Shown here one piece after another: positions 33,734 to 43,605 of a stretch of DNA of 64,000 nt. The translations under genes and the position numbers were made by a program. The notes under the pieces were generated by a model. It was not told where the DNA came from and searched no databases. It saw only the letters and a list, made by a program, of their open reading frames with translations. The stretch lies in NCBI RefSeq assembly GCF_001513785.1, contig NZ_LNQS01000001.1, positions 868,001 to 932,000 on the forward strand, in the 5' to 3' direction. This DNA comes from Rheinheimera sp. EpRS3. Its GTDB lineage: Bacteria; Pseudomonadota; Gammaproteobacteria; Enterobacterales; Alteromonadaceae. Numbering within the stretch: position 1 is the stretch's first letter; the number at the start of each line of letters is the position of its first letter.

Positions 33734-34366
33734 TTATTGCAACGCCAGTTGTGCTGCTTTTAGCAGTAATTCACTTTCCAACCGGGTTTTGTAGTTGATA
33801 TGTACATAGTTAAACAGCGCTTCGCCTTTAGTGTTGACGATGTACACCGCCGGTACCGGTAGCACCACTTTTTCAGTGCCGGCTTCAGTGGTGATCAGGC
33901 TGCCGAGCTTACCTTTATAAGCGGCAGCAGTTTTATCATCCAGATAATAGGCCAGGCCAAAGGCGCTGCTGGCAGCGAAATTGGCATCAGACAACAGCGT
34001 ATAGTTCAGCTTTTGGCCGCCGGTGTCGGTTAAGCTTTTATTGATCGACGCTACGCTATCCGGCGTGATGGCAATTAACTGATAGCCTAGCTTATTAAGC
34101 TGCGGCATGATATCGCGCAGGGCAGATAGCTGCGCATTGCAATACGGGCACCAACCGCCACGGTAAAATACCAGCACAGCAGGTTTTTGCTGTACAAGCT
34201 GCTGCAAGGCAACTGGGTTGTTATCTGCATCGGTTAAGGTGACTGCCGGAATGGTTAAGCCGTTCAGCAGCGGTGTTACCTGCTCAGGTGAGGGAGCAAT
34301 AGCGGGAGCGGCCAAAAGTTTGATGCTGAACAACATAGCAGCAAACGGAATAAGGTAAATTTTCAT
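33734..34366 (-). CDS. secreted AhpC/TSA-family peroxiredoxin-like protein
   Basis: 210 residues with a signal peptide (MKIYLIPFAAMLFSIKLLAAPA, cut near residue 20). Thioredoxin fold with FYRGGWCPYCNAQL, the CxxC of the AhpC/Prx-like group, and a later VPAVYIVNTKGE block. It would act in the periplasm as a thiol peroxidase or oxidoreductase. Single gene with its own terminator. Confidence 0.85.
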   Translation of the reverse strand: MKIYLIPFAAMLFSIKLLAAPAIAPSPEQVTPLLNGLTIPAVTLTDADNNPVALQQLVQQKPAVLVFYRGGWCPYCNAQLSALRDIMPQLNKLGYQLIAITPDSVASINKSLTDTGGQKLNYTLLSDANFAASSAFGLAYYLDDKTAAAYKGKLGSLITTEAGTEKVVLPVPAVYIVNTKGEALFNYVHINYKTRLESELLLKAAQLALQ

Positions 34367-34509
34367 AGCGGTTCCTTGTCAGGTTGAGTTGTTTGCCTAA
34401 CAAAGACAGGGTTAAACCGGTTTTGCTTTCAGCGGCAGAAAAAAAGCCGGTTTTCGTTTTTGTGCGGCGCTGGCGTACAATGCTTTATCAGTTAATAAGA
34501 CTCTTATCT

Positions 34510-35694
34510 ATGACCAACGAGAAAACAGTACAACAGTTTGATATCAGTATCGTCGGTGGCGGCATGGTCGGCGCGGCTATTGCTGTGGCACTTAGCCAGG
34601 CGGGGTTGCAGGTAGCGTTAATAGAAAAGCAGGCGCCGCCGGAGTTTGAGCCAGATAGCGCACCGGATTTGCGTGTATCCTCAATTAATTTGGCCAGCGA
34701 AGCCTGGCTGGCAACGCTGGGAGCCTGGCCAGTCTTAGAGCGAATGCGGTTATGTCCGTATCAGCGCCTGCAAGCGTTTGAACAACCGCACAGCATTGTC
34801 ACCTTTAATGCGGCAGATATTAAACGCAGCCATTTGGGCCATATCGTGGAAAACAATCTGCTGCAGTTGGCGCTGTGGCAGCAGTTCGGCGCGAATGTGC
34901 GGCTGTTTTGCCCATCCTCAGTAACGGCACTTGAGCAAACGGCAGATAGCGCCATAGTAACGCTCGACAGTGGCGAGCAGCTTAGCAGTAAGCTGGTGGT
35001 AGCCGCCGATGGCGGTAACTCACAACTGCGCCAGTTAGCCGGCATTGGCAGCAATGGCTGGCAATACCGTCAGGCATGCTTGGTCGCCTTAGTGAATACG
35101 CCTTACCCGCAGCAAGATGTGACCTGGCAGCAATTTACCCCAAGCGGGCCAAAAGCCTTTTTACCGCTAAGCGGCCAGCAAGGCTCAGTGGTATGGTATG
35201 AGGAAGCTACCAAAGTAAAACAGCTGGCGGCACTTAGTCCGGCACAGTTAACGCAGCAGCTGCTTAAAGCCTTCCCGCCACAAATAGGCGAGGTAGAAGT
35301 AGTCGCCAGCTCCTGGTTCCCATTGGCACGGATGGATGCGAACCGCTATTACGCCGGCCGTGTGGTATTGGCGGGCGACGCCGCCCATACCATTAACCCA
35401 CTGGCGGGGCAGGGGGTTAACCTGGGGTTTGCTGATGCTAAACTGCTGACAGAGCTGATTATCGACGCCAGACGGCATAACAACGATATTGGCAGTGCGC
35501 AACTGCTGCAAAGCTATCAGCGTAAGCGTAAGCCGGCGAATTTATTAATGATGAGCGCGATGGATGGCTTTTATCAGGTGTTTGGCAATGACATTCCGCC
35601 AGTACGTAAATTGCGCCAGTTGGTATTAAGTGTGGCGGCGCGCAGTACTATGCTAAAAACCTTAGTAGCACGTTATGCAGTTGGTTCTGAATAA
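34510..35694 (+). CDS. ubiF: FAD-dependent ubiquinone-pathway hydroxylase (UbiF/UbiH/VisC family)
   Basis: 394 residues from ATG 34510; the frame continues up to 34384 but the extension is not conserved-looking. FAD motifs: IVGGGMVGAAIAVAL (GxGxxG), the VVAADGGNSQLR block, and GDAAHTINPLAGQGVNLGFADA. Length and the MSAMDGFYQVFGN tail resemble UbiF, which hydroxylates the ring of demethoxyubiquinone. UbiH and UbiI are close paralogues, so the exact step is probable, not certain. Confidence 0.82.
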   Translation: MTNEKTVQQFDISIVGGGMVGAAIAVALSQAGLQVALIEKQAPPEFEPDSAPDLRVSSINLASEAWLATLGAWPVLERMRLCPYQRLQAFEQPHSIVTFNAADIKRSHLGHIVENNLLQLALWQQFGANVRLFCPSSVTALEQTADSAIVTLDSGEQLSSKLVVAADGGNSQLRQLAGIGSNGWQYRQACLVALVNTPYPQQDVTWQQFTPSGPKAFLPLSGQQGSVVWYEEATKVKQLAALSPAQLTQQLLKAFPPQIGEVEVVASSWFPLARMDANRYYAGRVVLAGDAAHTINPLAGQGVNLGFADAKLLTELIIDARRHNNDIGSAQLLQSYQRKRKPANLLMMSAMDGFYQVFGNDIPPVRKLRQLVLSVAARSTMLKTLVARYAVGSE

Positions 35695-35733
35695 CTGATT
35701 GTCAAAGTAGATTGGAACTTTTGCTCAGCGATA

Positions 35734-35830
35734 CGGTTGCAACACCTACAGTGCTCGCCACAGCAACTCGTCCTTATGCCTACGGCAGGACTCAGACACT
35801 CTGTGGCTGTGCGCTGCAGGGTTCCAACCT
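35734..35830. repeat. dispersed noncoding repeat, copy B (inverted relative to copy A)
   Basis: Counterpart of 31273-31368 in opposite orientation, 4.4 kb away. The stretch 35695-36030 between ubiF and the tRNA terminator holds no gene that I can support; several short TGGAAC and GTTCCA motifs and an ACTCGTCTGGAACGAGT hairpin occur in it. Confidence 0.7.
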
Positions 35831-36030
35831 CTCAGCTAAGCAGGTTAGAACTCTTTTGGCGCAGCCGCAGAGTGTCTTCGCAAATGCGAAGCGTGGGTGA
35901 CAAACTCGTCTGGAACGAGTTTGAACAGCTTCAGCTGGCCCGAAGGGTGTAGGGCAGGATGCCCGGAATAGTTGCTGCGGCGAGCCCAAAAGATGTTGTA
36001 ACCGGAAAAGTGAGATCAAACCAGAAAGCA

Positions 36031-36055
36031 AAAACCCAGCCTAAGCTGGGTTTTT
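36031..36055. terminator. terminator at the 3' end of the tRNA operon
   Basis: Stem AAAACCCAGC / GCTGGGTTTT around CTAA; symmetric, so it can end transcription from either side. Confidence 0.88.
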
Positions 36056-36063
36056 CTGTTTAA

Positions 36064-36138
36064 TGGCAGGGGCGGCTGGATTCGAACCAACGCATGGCGG
36101 GATCAAAACCCGCTGCCTTACCGCTTGGCTACGCCCCT
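36064..36138 (-). tRNA. tRNA-Gln (TTG)
   Basis: 75 nt with encoded CCA. Acceptor AGGGGCG / CGCCCCT, anticodon loop TTTTGAT (anticodon TTG), T arm GGTTCGAATCC. Last gene of a three-tRNA operon. Confidence 0.97.
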
Positions 36139-36168
36139 GCAAAAACTTGTGTGCAACCACTTTATAAG

Positions 36169-36253
36169 TGGTGCGGAGAGAGAGACTCGAACTCTCACAC
36201 CTTGCGGCGCTGGAACCTAAATCCAGTGCGTCTACCAATTCCGCCATCCCCGC
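36169..36253 (-). tRNA. tRNA-Leu (TAG)
   Basis: 85 nt with encoded CCA and long variable arm. Acceptor GCGGGGA / TCTCCGC (one G:U), anticodon loop TTTAGGT (anticodon TAG), T arm GTTCGAGTC. Middle gene of the operon. Confidence 0.97.
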
Positions 36254-36272
36254 ATGCACAGGTAAAGTTAAG

Positions 36273-36349
36273 TGGTGGCTACAGCGGGAATCGAACCTGC
36301 GACCCCAGCATTATGAGTGCTGTGCTCTAACCAGCTGAGCTATGTAGCC
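36273..36349 (-). tRNA. tRNA-Met (CAT), elongator type
   Basis: 77 nt with encoded CCA. Acceptor GGCTACA / TGTAGCC, anticodon loop CTCATAA (CAT), T arm GTTCGATTC. The paired first acceptor base (G:C) marks it as elongator, not initiator. First in the operon, as in the E. coli metT-leuW-glnU order. Confidence 0.96.
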
Positions 36350-36379
36350 ACGCTAACTTGACCTAAGCAAGTGGCGCGT

Positions 36380-36408
36380 ATTATCCAGAACTGCCCCTAT
36401 AGCGTCAA
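36380..36408 (-). promoter_or_regulatory. sigma-70 promoter of the tRNA operon
   Basis: On the minus strand: TTGACG, 17-bp spacer, GATAAT, followed by a GC-rich discriminator (ACGCGCC). This is the pattern of strong, stringently controlled stable-RNA promoters. Confidence 0.85.
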
Positions 36409-36484
36409 CCGTTTTTTTGCGTTTAAAAATCAATGTTGGTTCGTTTGCCGAATTAATACGCAAAACGCTGGTTTCACAAGCAAT

Positions 36485-36518
36485 AAAAAAGCCGCTGTCG
36501 GCAAACAACGGCTTTTTT
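36485..36518. terminator. terminator after ychF
   Basis: Stem AAAAAAGCCG / CGGCTTTTTT (10 bp) with a 14-nt loop, 15 bp beyond the ychF stop. Confidence 0.88.
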
Positions 36519-36533
36519 GACGCTAAAACGTAG

Positions 36534-37625
36534 TTAAACGTTAAAACGGAAATGCATTACATCGCCATCTTTTACGATGTAGTCTTTACCTTCTAAACGC
36601 CACTTACCGGCTTCTTTGGCACCGGCTTCGCCGTTAAATTGGACAAAGTCGTTATAGGCGACCACTTCAGCGCGGATAAAGCCTTTCTCAAAGTCGGTGT
36701 GAATAACGCCTGCCGCTTGTGGTGCTGTGGCACCTACTGCAACTGTCCAGGCGCGTACTTCTTTAACACCAGCAGTAAAATAGGTGTGCAGGTTAAGCAG
36801 TGAGTAACCGCCACGGATCACGCGGTTTAAGCCGGGTTCTTCTAAGCCCATATCGGCCATAAACTCGGCTTTCTCGTCATCGTCCAGCTCTGCAATTTCA
36901 GATTCAATAGCGGCGCATACCGGCACCACTATAGCGCCTTCTTTGTCAGCAATAGCCTGTACTATGTCTAAGTAAGGGTTATTCTCGAAGCCATCGTCCA
37001 TTACGTTGGCGATATACATCGTCGGTTTAATGGTTAAGAAGTTCATATAGGCAATTAAGGCCTTTTCTTCTTTATCCAGCTCGAGCTGGCGCAATGTGTG
37101 GCCTTGCTCTAAATGCACTTTTACTTTTTCCAGCACCGCCATTTCAGCTTTGGCGTCTTTGTCGCCGCCTTTGGCTTTTTTGCTGACACGGAAAATAGCG
37201 CGCTCGGCGCTGTCCATATCAGACAATACCAATTCCATATTAATGGTGTCGATATCGTCGGCCGGGTCAATTTTTCCCGCTACGTGAATAATATTTTCGT
37301 CGTCAAAGCAGCGTACAACATGGCCAATAGCATCAGTTTCGCGGATATTAGCCAAAAATTTATTGCCCAGGCCTTCGCCCCGCGATGCGCCTTTTACCAA
37401 ACCGGCGATATCAACAAATTCCATGGTGGTAGGCAGCACGCGCTGTGGGTTAACAATTTGCGCCAGCTTATCCAGTCGCAGATCCGGTACCGGTACTACG
37501 CCGGTATTCGGTTCAATAGTACAGAACGGAAAGTTAGCCGCTTCAATGCCTGCCTTGGTTAACGCATTAAACAGGGTGGATTTGCCTACGTTAGGTAAGC
37601 CGACGATGCCACATTTGAAACCCAT
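36534..37625 (-). CDS. ychF: redox-regulated ATPase YchF
   Basis: 363 residues, standard length. G1 [19 protein letters not shown]3 [20 protein letters not shown], the modified G4 (NVMD instead of NKxD) that makes the family prefer ATP, and the C-terminal TGS domain ([13 protein letters not shown]). Associates with ribosomes and catalase in other bacteria. Follows pth and rplY on the same strand. Confidence 0.97.
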   Translation of the reverse strand: MGFKCGIVGLPNVGKSTLFNALTKAGIEAANFPFCTIEPNTGVVPVPDLRLDKLAQIVNPQRVLPTTMEFVDIAGLVKGASRGEGLGNKFLANIRETDAIGHVVRCFDDENIIHVAGKIDPADDIDTINMELVLSDMDSAERAIFRVSKKAKGGDKDAKAEMAVLEKVKVHLEQGHTLRQLELDKEEKALIAYMNFLTIKPTMYIANVMDDGFENNPYLDIVQAIADKEGAIVVPVCAAIESEIAELDDDEKAEFMADMGLEEPGLNRVIRGGYSLLNLHTYFTAGVKEVRAWTVAVGATAPQAAGVIHTDFEKGFIRAEVVAYNDFVQFNGEAGAKEAGKWRLEGKDYIVKDGDVMHFRFNV

Positions 37626-37668
37626 AATTAGTATCCTTTACGTGCTGGAAATTGCTGCGCCTGCTGCT

Positions 37669-38271
37669 TTAGCCGGCTTTAAAACTGTGCAGGCGGTTTT
37701 GTGCTTTAACCAGGCCGTCACGGGCCAGAATATCAAAACAACGCGCTGCTTCATCTATTGTTTGTTCAATCAGGTTTTGTTCACTGGCAGGGGCTTTGCC
37801 CAGCACATAACCGGTAACCTGATCTTTATGGCCCGGATGGCCAATACCTAAGCGCAGGCGATAAAAGTTCTGGTTATTACCCAGGCGGGAGATAATATCG
37901 CGCAGGCCATTATGACCAGCATGGCCACCACCGAGTTTAAATTTTGCCACACCCGGTTCCAGCGCCATTTCATCATGCGCCACCAGAATTTGTTCAGGTG
38001 TCAGCTTGTAAAACTGTGCCATAGCTAGCACGGCTTTACCGCTTAAATTCATATAAGTAGAGGGAATAAGTAACTTGAATTCTTGCCCGGCGCAGACAAA
38101 CTTGCCGGTATAACCGAAAAACTTCGGCTCGTTTTTTAAGCTGACCTTAAAGGCGTGGGTCAGCTGCTGAACAAACCAGACACCGGCATTGTGCCGTGTC
38201 TGGCTGTATTCCGGGCCCGGATTACCCAGGCCCACAATCAACTGAATGGCTGATTGAGTAGTGTCAGACAT
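37669..38271 (-). CDS. pth: peptidyl-tRNA hydrolase
   Basis: 200 residues. Blocks: [23 protein letters not shown] (catalytic His), [53 protein letters not shown]. Recycles peptidyl-tRNA dropped from ribosomes. Its ATG overlaps the rplY stop by one base, the common pth-rplY arrangement. Confidence 0.97.
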   Translation of the reverse strand: MSDTTQSAIQLIVGLGNPGPEYSQTRHNAGVWFVQQLTHAFKVSLKNEPKFFGYTGKFVCAGQEFKLLIPSTYMNLSGKAVLAMAQFYKLTPEQILVAHDEMALEPGVAKFKLGGGHAGHNGLRDIISRLGNNQNFYRLRLGIGHPGHKDQVTGYVLGKAPASEQNLIEQTIDEAARCFDILARDGLVKAQNRLHSFKAG

Positions 38272-38885
38272 TACTCAGCAGTTTCAGTTTCTTCTGCATC
38301 AGCTGCTTTACCAGCTGGTTTGTTCACAGATACAACGGCTAAGTCATGGCCGGCACCTTTAGTTAACTGAACGAAAGTAACGCCTTTAGGCGCTTTCAGA
38401 TCAGATAAGTGCAGGGTAGTGCCAACTTCAACGTTGCTCATGTCAACTTCGATAAACTCTGGTAAGTCTTTTGGCAGACAAGAGATTTCGATTTCGTTCG
38501 CGCCGTGTACTACTACGCCGCCTTTCTTGACCGGTGCATCTTCGTTTAAGAAGTGGATCGGAACAATAGTGTGCAGCTCGTGGCCAGCTTCAACGCGTTG
38601 GAAGTCAACGTGCATGATTTTCGGCTTGAACGGGTGACGTTGCATCGCTTTAACGATAGCTTTTACGTCTTCTTTGCCAACTTTGATAGTCAGAATGTGA
38701 GAGTAAAACGCTTCAAAGCTTTGTGCTTTTAACAGTTTAGAATGCTCTAAAGTGATAGAAACCGGGGCTTTGCTACCACCGTAGATGATAGCTGGTACTT
38801 TGTCTTCGTGACGCAGGCGGCGGCTCGCACCTTTCCCCGCGTCAGTACGGACTTCTGCATTTAATGTAAAAATTGCATCAGACAT
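38271..38885 (-). CDS. rplY: 50S ribosomal protein L25/Ctc
   Basis: 204 residues from ATG 38885 (GGAG upstream). The N-terminal L25 domain binds 5S rRNA ([25 protein letters not shown]); the C-terminal TL5/Ctc domain ends in an acidic tail ([10 protein letters not shown]). The longer form replaces the short E. coli L25 in many bacteria. The spacer 38886-39158 upstream carries its promoter; I see no other gene in it. Confidence 0.96.
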   Translation of the reverse strand: MSDAIFTLNAEVRTDAGKGASRRLRHEDKVPAIIYGGSKAPVSITLEHSKLLKAQSFEAFYSHILTIKVGKEDVKAIVKAMQRHPFKPKIMHVDFQRVEAGHELHTIVPIHFLNEDAPVKKGGVVVHGANEIEISCLPKDLPEFIEVDMSNVEVGTTLHLSDLKAPKGVTFVQLTKGAGHDLAVVSVNKPAGKAADAEETETAE

Positions 38886-39158
38886 GGTGTACTCCAAAAA
38901 TTAAGGTTTCCCAAGACTCGCGACCAGTCTCAGGCTGGATGCCCTTTTCAGGGGCGCGACATATTACCACCGGACCCTGACGGCTGCAATTGTAAAGTGA
39001 TGGCAAATTTACCCTAATGCCTGATAGCAGCTATACTCGATGCGTTGTTTAAAAAATAATCAGCTGCGCAGTGGTATGGTTGCAATACTGTCATTTTAGC
39101 TAATAGCCGGCATGTAATCAGGAAGTGGCGTATCCACCAGGGTTTTGCGGAGGATGTT

Positions 39159-39716
39159 ATGTTAAGACGGTATTTTGTCAGTGAAGATCTGACCGAGCTC
39201 AAAACAGTTGAGCATGAATTGGAACAGCAGGGTATTAATACTGAACAAATACATGTCCTAAGTGAACAGGATGCCAATATCGAGCTGCATCAGTTACCAG
39301 AGGTTTCGCCGGTATTAAAAAGTGATGTGGTTCACGCTACAGAACGGGGCGCAATAATTGGGGTCATAGGCGCCTTACTGGTATTGCTTATCGCATATGC
39401 ATTGGGCTGGACTGGCACGGCAGCTGGCTGGATCCCGTTTATCTTTCTGGCTATTGTGGTGCTGGGGTTTTGTACCTGGGAAGGCGGATTTATTGGCATT
39501 CAGGAGCCCAATACTCACTTTAAGCAGTTTAAAGACATTCTTAAACAAGGTAAGCATGTGTTATTTGTTGATGTTGATTTACAAGATGAGGCTATCCTAA
39601 ACCGTACCATGCGCCGCCATCCCCAATTGCAGCTTGCAGGCAGTGGTGCAGGGACACCCGGTTGGCTAATCAAGGCCCGCGTCCAATTCCGGCGTTTTAT
39701 TAAAGTCATGCCCTGA
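39159..39716 (+). CDS. conserved membrane protein of unknown function
   Basis: 185 residues. N-terminal alpha/beta segment (RRYFVSEDLTELKTVEHELEQQGINTEQIHVLSEQ) resembles the small ferredoxin-like domain in DUF1269-type stress proteins. Two close hydrophobic helices follow (about 66-84 and 90-108), separated by a short GWTGTAAG loop, with a Gly-rich run (GAIIGVIGALL). The C-terminus is soluble and basic. Good site GCGGAGG before ATG. I do not recognise a named family. Confidence 0.7.
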   Translation: MLRRYFVSEDLTELKTVEHELEQQGINTEQIHVLSEQDANIELHQLPEVSPVLKSDVVHATERGAIIGVIGALLVLLIAYALGWTGTAAGWIPFIFLAIVVLGFCTWEGGFIGIQEPNTHFKQFKDILKQGKHVLFVDVDLQDEAILNRTMRRHPQLQLAGSGAGTPGWLIKARVQFRRFIKVMP

Positions 39717-39744
39717 TTGCATCGGGCTTTTATCTTCGGCAGAT

Positions 39745-39776
39745 AAAAAAACAGCGCCCCGTGAGCGCTGTTTTTT
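39745..39776. terminator. bidirectional terminator between the membrane protein and prs
   Basis: Stem AAAAAACAGCGC / GCGCTGTTTTTT (12 bp), loop CCCGTGA-like; both neighbours end at it. Confidence 0.9.
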
Positions 39777-39787
39777 AGCTGAAAAAC

Positions 39788-40732
39788 TTAATCGAACATC
39801 GACGAGATAGATTCTTCATTGCTGATACGGCGGATACACTCGGCCAGCATTTCGCTCAACGTCAGTTGGCGTACTTTAGACACCGCCCTCATTTCAGCAC
39901 TTAGCGGAATGGTGTCGGTGATAATCAGCTCATCGATGACAGAATTGGCAATATTTTCTGCTGCACCACCGGAAAATACCGGGTGGGTGGCATAAGCAAA
40001 TACGCGCTTTGCGCCTTGCTCTTTTAATGCTTCAGCGGCTTTACATAAGGTGCCGCCGGTGTCGATCATGTCATCAACAATAATACAGTCGCGATCTTTC
40101 ACATCACCGATAATATGCATTACCTGGGCAATGTTAGCTTTAGGCCGGCGTTTGTCGATAATGGCTAAATCGGCATCGTTCAGCAGTTTGGCAATAGCAC
40201 GGGCACGCACCACACCACCAATATCCGGTGATACCACTACCGGAGAAGTGAAGCCTTTTTTACGCATATCGTCCAGCAGCACCGGGCTGGCGAACACGTT
40301 ATCTACCGGCACATCGAAGAAACCCTGAATTTGCTCGGCGTGCAAATCTACCGTTAATACGCGGTCTACGCCTACGCTGGATAAAAAGTCGGCTACTACC
40401 TTGGCAGTAATAGGCACCCGCGCAGAACGTACGCGGCGGTCTTGCCGCGCATAACCGAAGTACGGCATTACTGCGGTAATACGGCCGGCAGAGGCACGAC
40501 GCAGGGCGTCTACCATGACTATCAGTTCCATCAGGTTATCGTTGGTCGGAGCGCAGGTAGATTGGATAATAAACACATCAGAACCACGCACATTTTCATT
40601 GATCTGGACACTAACTTCCCCATCACTGAAACGGCCGACTTCGGCATCTCCAAGTTTAATATACAGACGGCTGGCGATTTTACTTGCGAGTTCTGGTATG
40701 GCGTTACCAGCGAAAACCTTCATGTCAGGCAC
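39788..40732 (-). CDS. prs: ribose-phosphate pyrophosphokinase
   Basis: 314 residues. GTG 40732 gives [15 protein letters not shown], matching the known PRPP synthase N-terminus, with GAGGA 7 bp upstream. Blocks: [27 protein letters not shown], the PRPP loop [10 protein letters not shown]. Makes PRPP from ribose-5-phosphate and ATP for nucleotide, His and Trp synthesis. Downstream of ispE and lolB in the conserved lolB-ispE-prs order. Confidence 0.97.
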   Translation of the reverse strand: MPDMKVFAGNAIPELASKIASRLYIKLGDAEVGRFSDGEVSVQINENVRGSDVFIIQSTCAPTNDNLMELIVMVDALRRASAGRITAVMPYFGYARQDRRVRSARVPITAKVVADFLSSVGVDRVLTVDLHAEQIQGFFDVPVDNVFASPVLLDDMRKKGFTSPVVVSPDIGGVVRARAIAKLLNDADLAIIDKRRPKANIAQVMHIIGDVKDRDCIIVDDMIDTGGTLCKAAEALKEQGAKRVFAYATHPVFSGGAAENIANSVIDELIITDTIPLSAEMRAVSKVRQLTLSEMLAECIRRISNEESISSMFD

Positions 40733-40802
40733 GGTAGGATCCTCAGGGCGGTGGTGAGTCCGGTTTATCAATTAACAGCGGCAAAAGCACCGCTGCGGTT
40801 AC

Positions 40803-41648
40803 TTATTCGGTATCTGCCAACGCAGCCCACACAGGCGACTGGTTGACCCCTTTGGCAATAAAACCACGCCAGGACGGCGGTAATTGCGCAAGAGCATGCT
40901 GAGCACTGGTCTGGTCCGGGAATGCGGCGAACACACTGGCGCCAGTACCCGTCATTTGACACGGCGCGTATTCTACCAACCACTGTAAGGTTATTGCAAC
41001 AATAGGGTAGAGCTGTTCTACCAAAGGCTGGCAGTCATTGCGCCAGGGTGCTGTTAACACCTGTTCAAAGCCTATAGATGGTGTATTACGTATTAAATCA
41101 GGGTGTTGGAAAATCTCTGCTGTGCTGATATGACAATCTGGTGTAACCACCAGGTAAACTTTCTCAGCCATGGGCAGTGGTTGTAATTTTTCCCCTACGC
41201 CTTCAGCAAAAGCAGTGTAACCGCGGACAAACAAGGGCACATCGGCACCCAGTTTCAACCCCAGCCCGGCCAGCGTATCGGTGGTTAAATTAAGTTGCCA
41301 TAATTTATTTAACCCCAGCAAGGTAGTGGCGGCATCAGATGAGCCACCGCCTAAACCTCCACCCATTGGCAGGCGTTTAGCCAGATAAATATCACAGCCT
41401 TGTGTGCAGTTGCTGTATTGCTGCAACAGGCGGGCAGCCCGCAGTACCAGGTTTTGTTCGTTGATCAGTTCGCTGTTATTGCAATCAAGCCGGATTTCAT
41501 CGTCCTGGCGCAGCGTAAATGTCAGTTCATCGCCCACGTCCAGCAATTGAAACAAGGTTTGCAGGTTATGGTAGCCATCCGGGCGGCGGCCGGTAATATG
41601 TAAAAATAAATTCAGTTTTGCCACTGCTGGCAGGGTAAGGCGCTTCAT
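40803..41648 (-). CDS. ispE: 4-diphosphocytidyl-2-C-methyl-D-erythritol kinase
   Basis: 281 residues. GHMP-kinase motifs: PAVAKLNLFLHITGRRPDGYH, PMGGGLGGGSSDAATTL and MTGTGASVFAAF. Phosphorylates CDP-methylerythritol in the non-mevalonate isoprenoid pathway. Overlaps lolB by 4 bp. Confidence 0.97.
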   Translation of the reverse strand: MKRLTLPAVAKLNLFLHITGRRPDGYHNLQTLFQLLDVGDELTFTLRQDDEIRLDCNNSELINEQNLVLRAARLLQQYSNCTQGCDIYLAKRLPMGGGLGGGSSDAATTLLGLNKLWQLNLTTDTLAGLGLKLGADVPLFVRGYTAFAEGVGEKLQPLPMAEKVYLVVTPDCHISTAEIFQHPDLIRNTPSIGFEQVLTAPWRNDCQPLVEQLYPIVAITLQWLVEYAPCQMTGTGASVFAAFPDQTSAQHALAQLPPSWRGFIAKGVNQSPVWAALADTE

Positions 41649-42250
41649 TGCCAGCTCCGGATAACAATTTTAATTTGGCTGTCGCTGCTTTGCAGCAGCA
41701 TGCGTCTGGGCAGCGCCAGACTGTCGGGGAAAAAGCCCTGATACTGCAGCCGCCAGACAATACCGGTGCTGTCAGTTAAATTAAACGCTGTAACCCTACC
41801 AAATTCGTCACGCATTATGTCGCGGCCTTTACTGCCGGGTAAGCCTCGCAGCCAAAGCGGCATATCATGCAACGGCATTGACCAGCCCGAGAGTTGCAGC
41901 AATAAGGTACTGCTATCTACGGCGCGGTAGGTTTCACCTTTAATAGTAATAGCGCTGCCTTGTTCGGTTTCGCTCAGCTCAAACAGGCTGATACCAAGAA
42001 AATTACTTAAACGGGCGTTATAAGTTGCGCTGTCCTGCTGCCAGTGTAAATTACCGCTCAGTGATTCTTCGGGTGTTTTAATACCAACACTGGCCTGCAA
42101 TGAAAATTGCTGCATAGCCAGTATGTGTTGTTCGCGCTCGTTGGTGCTCAGCGGCGTTTCAGCCGGCGCCGGGCGCTGAAATACGGTACAGGCACTTAGC
42201 AATAAAATAACAATGCTGATAAATAACGGACGAATAAACGGATGCACCAC
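41645..42250 (-). CDS. lolB: outer-membrane lipoprotein receptor LolB
   Basis: About 201 residues from a GTG at 42250, placed 7 bp after AAGGA; other GTG starts nearby are possible. A lipoprotein signal (PLFISIVILLLSAC) puts the acylated cysteine about 20 residues in. Followed by the LolB pattern NLHWQQDSATYNARLSNFLGISLFEL and WRLQYQGFF. Receives lipoproteins from LolA and inserts them in the outer membrane. Divergent from hemA. Confidence 0.92.
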   Translation of the reverse strand: MVHPFIRPLFISIVILLLSACTVFQRPAPAETPLSTNEREQHILAMQQFSLQASVGIKTPEESLSGNLHWQQDSATYNARLSNFLGISLFELSETEQGSAITIKGETYRAVDSSTLLLQLSGWSMPLHDMPLWLRGLPGSKGRDIMRDEFGRVTAFNLTDSTGIVWRLQYQGFFPDSLALPRRMLLQSSDSQIKIVIRSWQ

Positions 42251-42327
42251 ACTAAAGTCCTTCACTGAGCTTTCTTCGCTTTTATTAAGTTGGGGCTTTT
42301 TGTACAATTCGCCCCCTGACAATTCTG

Positions 42328-43587
42328 ATGATACAGGTGACAGCCATTTTCGCACTCGGCATTAATCATAAAACGGCACCGGTTGCCCTGCGCGAGCAAG
42401 TTGCTTTTGCGCCTGAGCAGTTGCCTGAAGCCTTGCGCGAACTGACTACCTTAACCAGTATTTCCGATGCGGTGATTTTATCTACCTGTAACCGCACTGA
42501 ACTGTATTTTAACGGTACTGCCACCCAAGCGGAACAGGTAATTGCCTGGCTGGCACAATTTCATGCGATTGATGGCAGTGAATTGCAACCGCACTTGTAT
42601 TTACATCAGGACAATGCTGCCGCCGAGCATCTGATGCAAGTGGCCTCCGGCCTGGATTCATTAGTGCTGGGCGAGCCGCAAATTCTCGGCCAGGTAAAAC
42701 AGGCTTATAATCAGGCGCGCAGTGCCGGCACCGTTAACCCGCAGTTTGAACGTTTATTCCAAAAAACCTTCGCGGTGGCCAAACAGGTGCGCACCGAGAC
42801 TGATATTGGTGCCAATGCGGTATCTGTCGCTTATGCGGCGGTAAGCCTGGCCAAGCAAATTTTCGGTAACCTGGCCAAAGTACGGGTGCTGCTGATTGGC
42901 GCCGGTGAAACCATTGAGCTGGTAGCTAAGCACTTGCAAGAGCAGGGCGCCGGACAGCTAACGGTAGCTAACCGCACTTATGAGCGGGCGGTGCATTTGG
43001 CTGAGCAGTTTTCTGCCTCAGCCATTACATTGGCGCAGGTGCCGTCAACTTTAGCAGATGCAGATATTGTTATCAGTTCTACCGCCAGTACCTTGCCTAT
43101 TGTTGGTAAAGGTATGGTTGAACAGGCGCTTAAACAGCGCAAGCACAAACCGATGTTTCTGGTTGATTTAGCCGTGCCGCGTGATATTGAGCAGCAAGTG
43201 GCAGAGCTGGAGGATGCTTACCTGTATACCGTAGATGATTTACAGTCGATAGTGGCGCAAAACCTGAATAACCGCCTGCAGGCCGCCGAACAGGCCAAGC
43301 AAATGATATCGATTGGCGCAGCTGAGTTTGCCCAGTGGTTAACGCTGCAAGGTAGTGTCGACTGGGTGCGCGATTATCGCCAGCGCTGCGAGCAGGTGCG
43401 TACAGAATTACTGGCCAAAGCTGCTAACCAGCTGGCCGCCGGGCAAGATGCCGAAAAAGTGCTGGCTGAGCTGTCAACTAAACTGAGTAACCGGCTGATG
43501 CATAGCCCAACCAAAGCCATCCGCCAGTTAGTGCAGGATGATGAACCGAACAAACAAACATTGATCAACACTTTGTTAGATCTGTAA
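42328..43587 (+). CDS. hemA: glutamyl-tRNA reductase
   Basis: 419 residues from ATG 42328; a GTG at 42337 gives VTAIFALGINHKTAP and fits the family N-terminus equally well. Catalytic Cys in LSTCNRTELYF, GLDSLVLGEPQILGQVK, NADPH site VLLIGAGETIELVAKHL. First step of tetrapyrrole synthesis from glutamyl-tRNA. Heads the conserved hemA-prfA-prmC operon. Confidence 0.96.
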   Translation: MIQVTAIFALGINHKTAPVALREQVAFAPEQLPEALRELTTLTSISDAVILSTCNRTELYFNGTATQAEQVIAWLAQFHAIDGSELQPHLYLHQDNAAAEHLMQVASGLDSLVLGEPQILGQVKQAYNQARSAGTVNPQFERLFQKTFAVAKQVRTETDIGANAVSVAYAAVSLAKQIFGNLAKVRVLLIGAGETIELVAKHLQEQGAGQLTVANRTYERAVHLAEQFSASAITLAQVPSTLADADIVISSTASTLPIVGKGMVEQALKQRKHKPMFLVDLAVPRDIEQQVAELEDAYLYTVDDLQSIVAQNLNNRLQAAEQAKQMISIGAAEFAQWLTLQGSVDWVRDYRQRCEQVRTELLAKAANQLAAGQDAEKVLAELSTKLSNRLMHSPTKAIRQLVQDDEPNKQTLINTLLDL

Positions 43588-43605
43588 TCAGGCAAATAAA
43601 ACACC

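Noticed and set aside
35881-36030. Possible fourth tRNA or small RNA upstream of the tRNA-operon terminator
   Set aside because: Only short hairpins are present; no cloverleaf or promoter can be built from it.
37363-37851. 162-codon plus-strand frame across ychF and pth
   Set aside because: Antisense to two conserved core genes.
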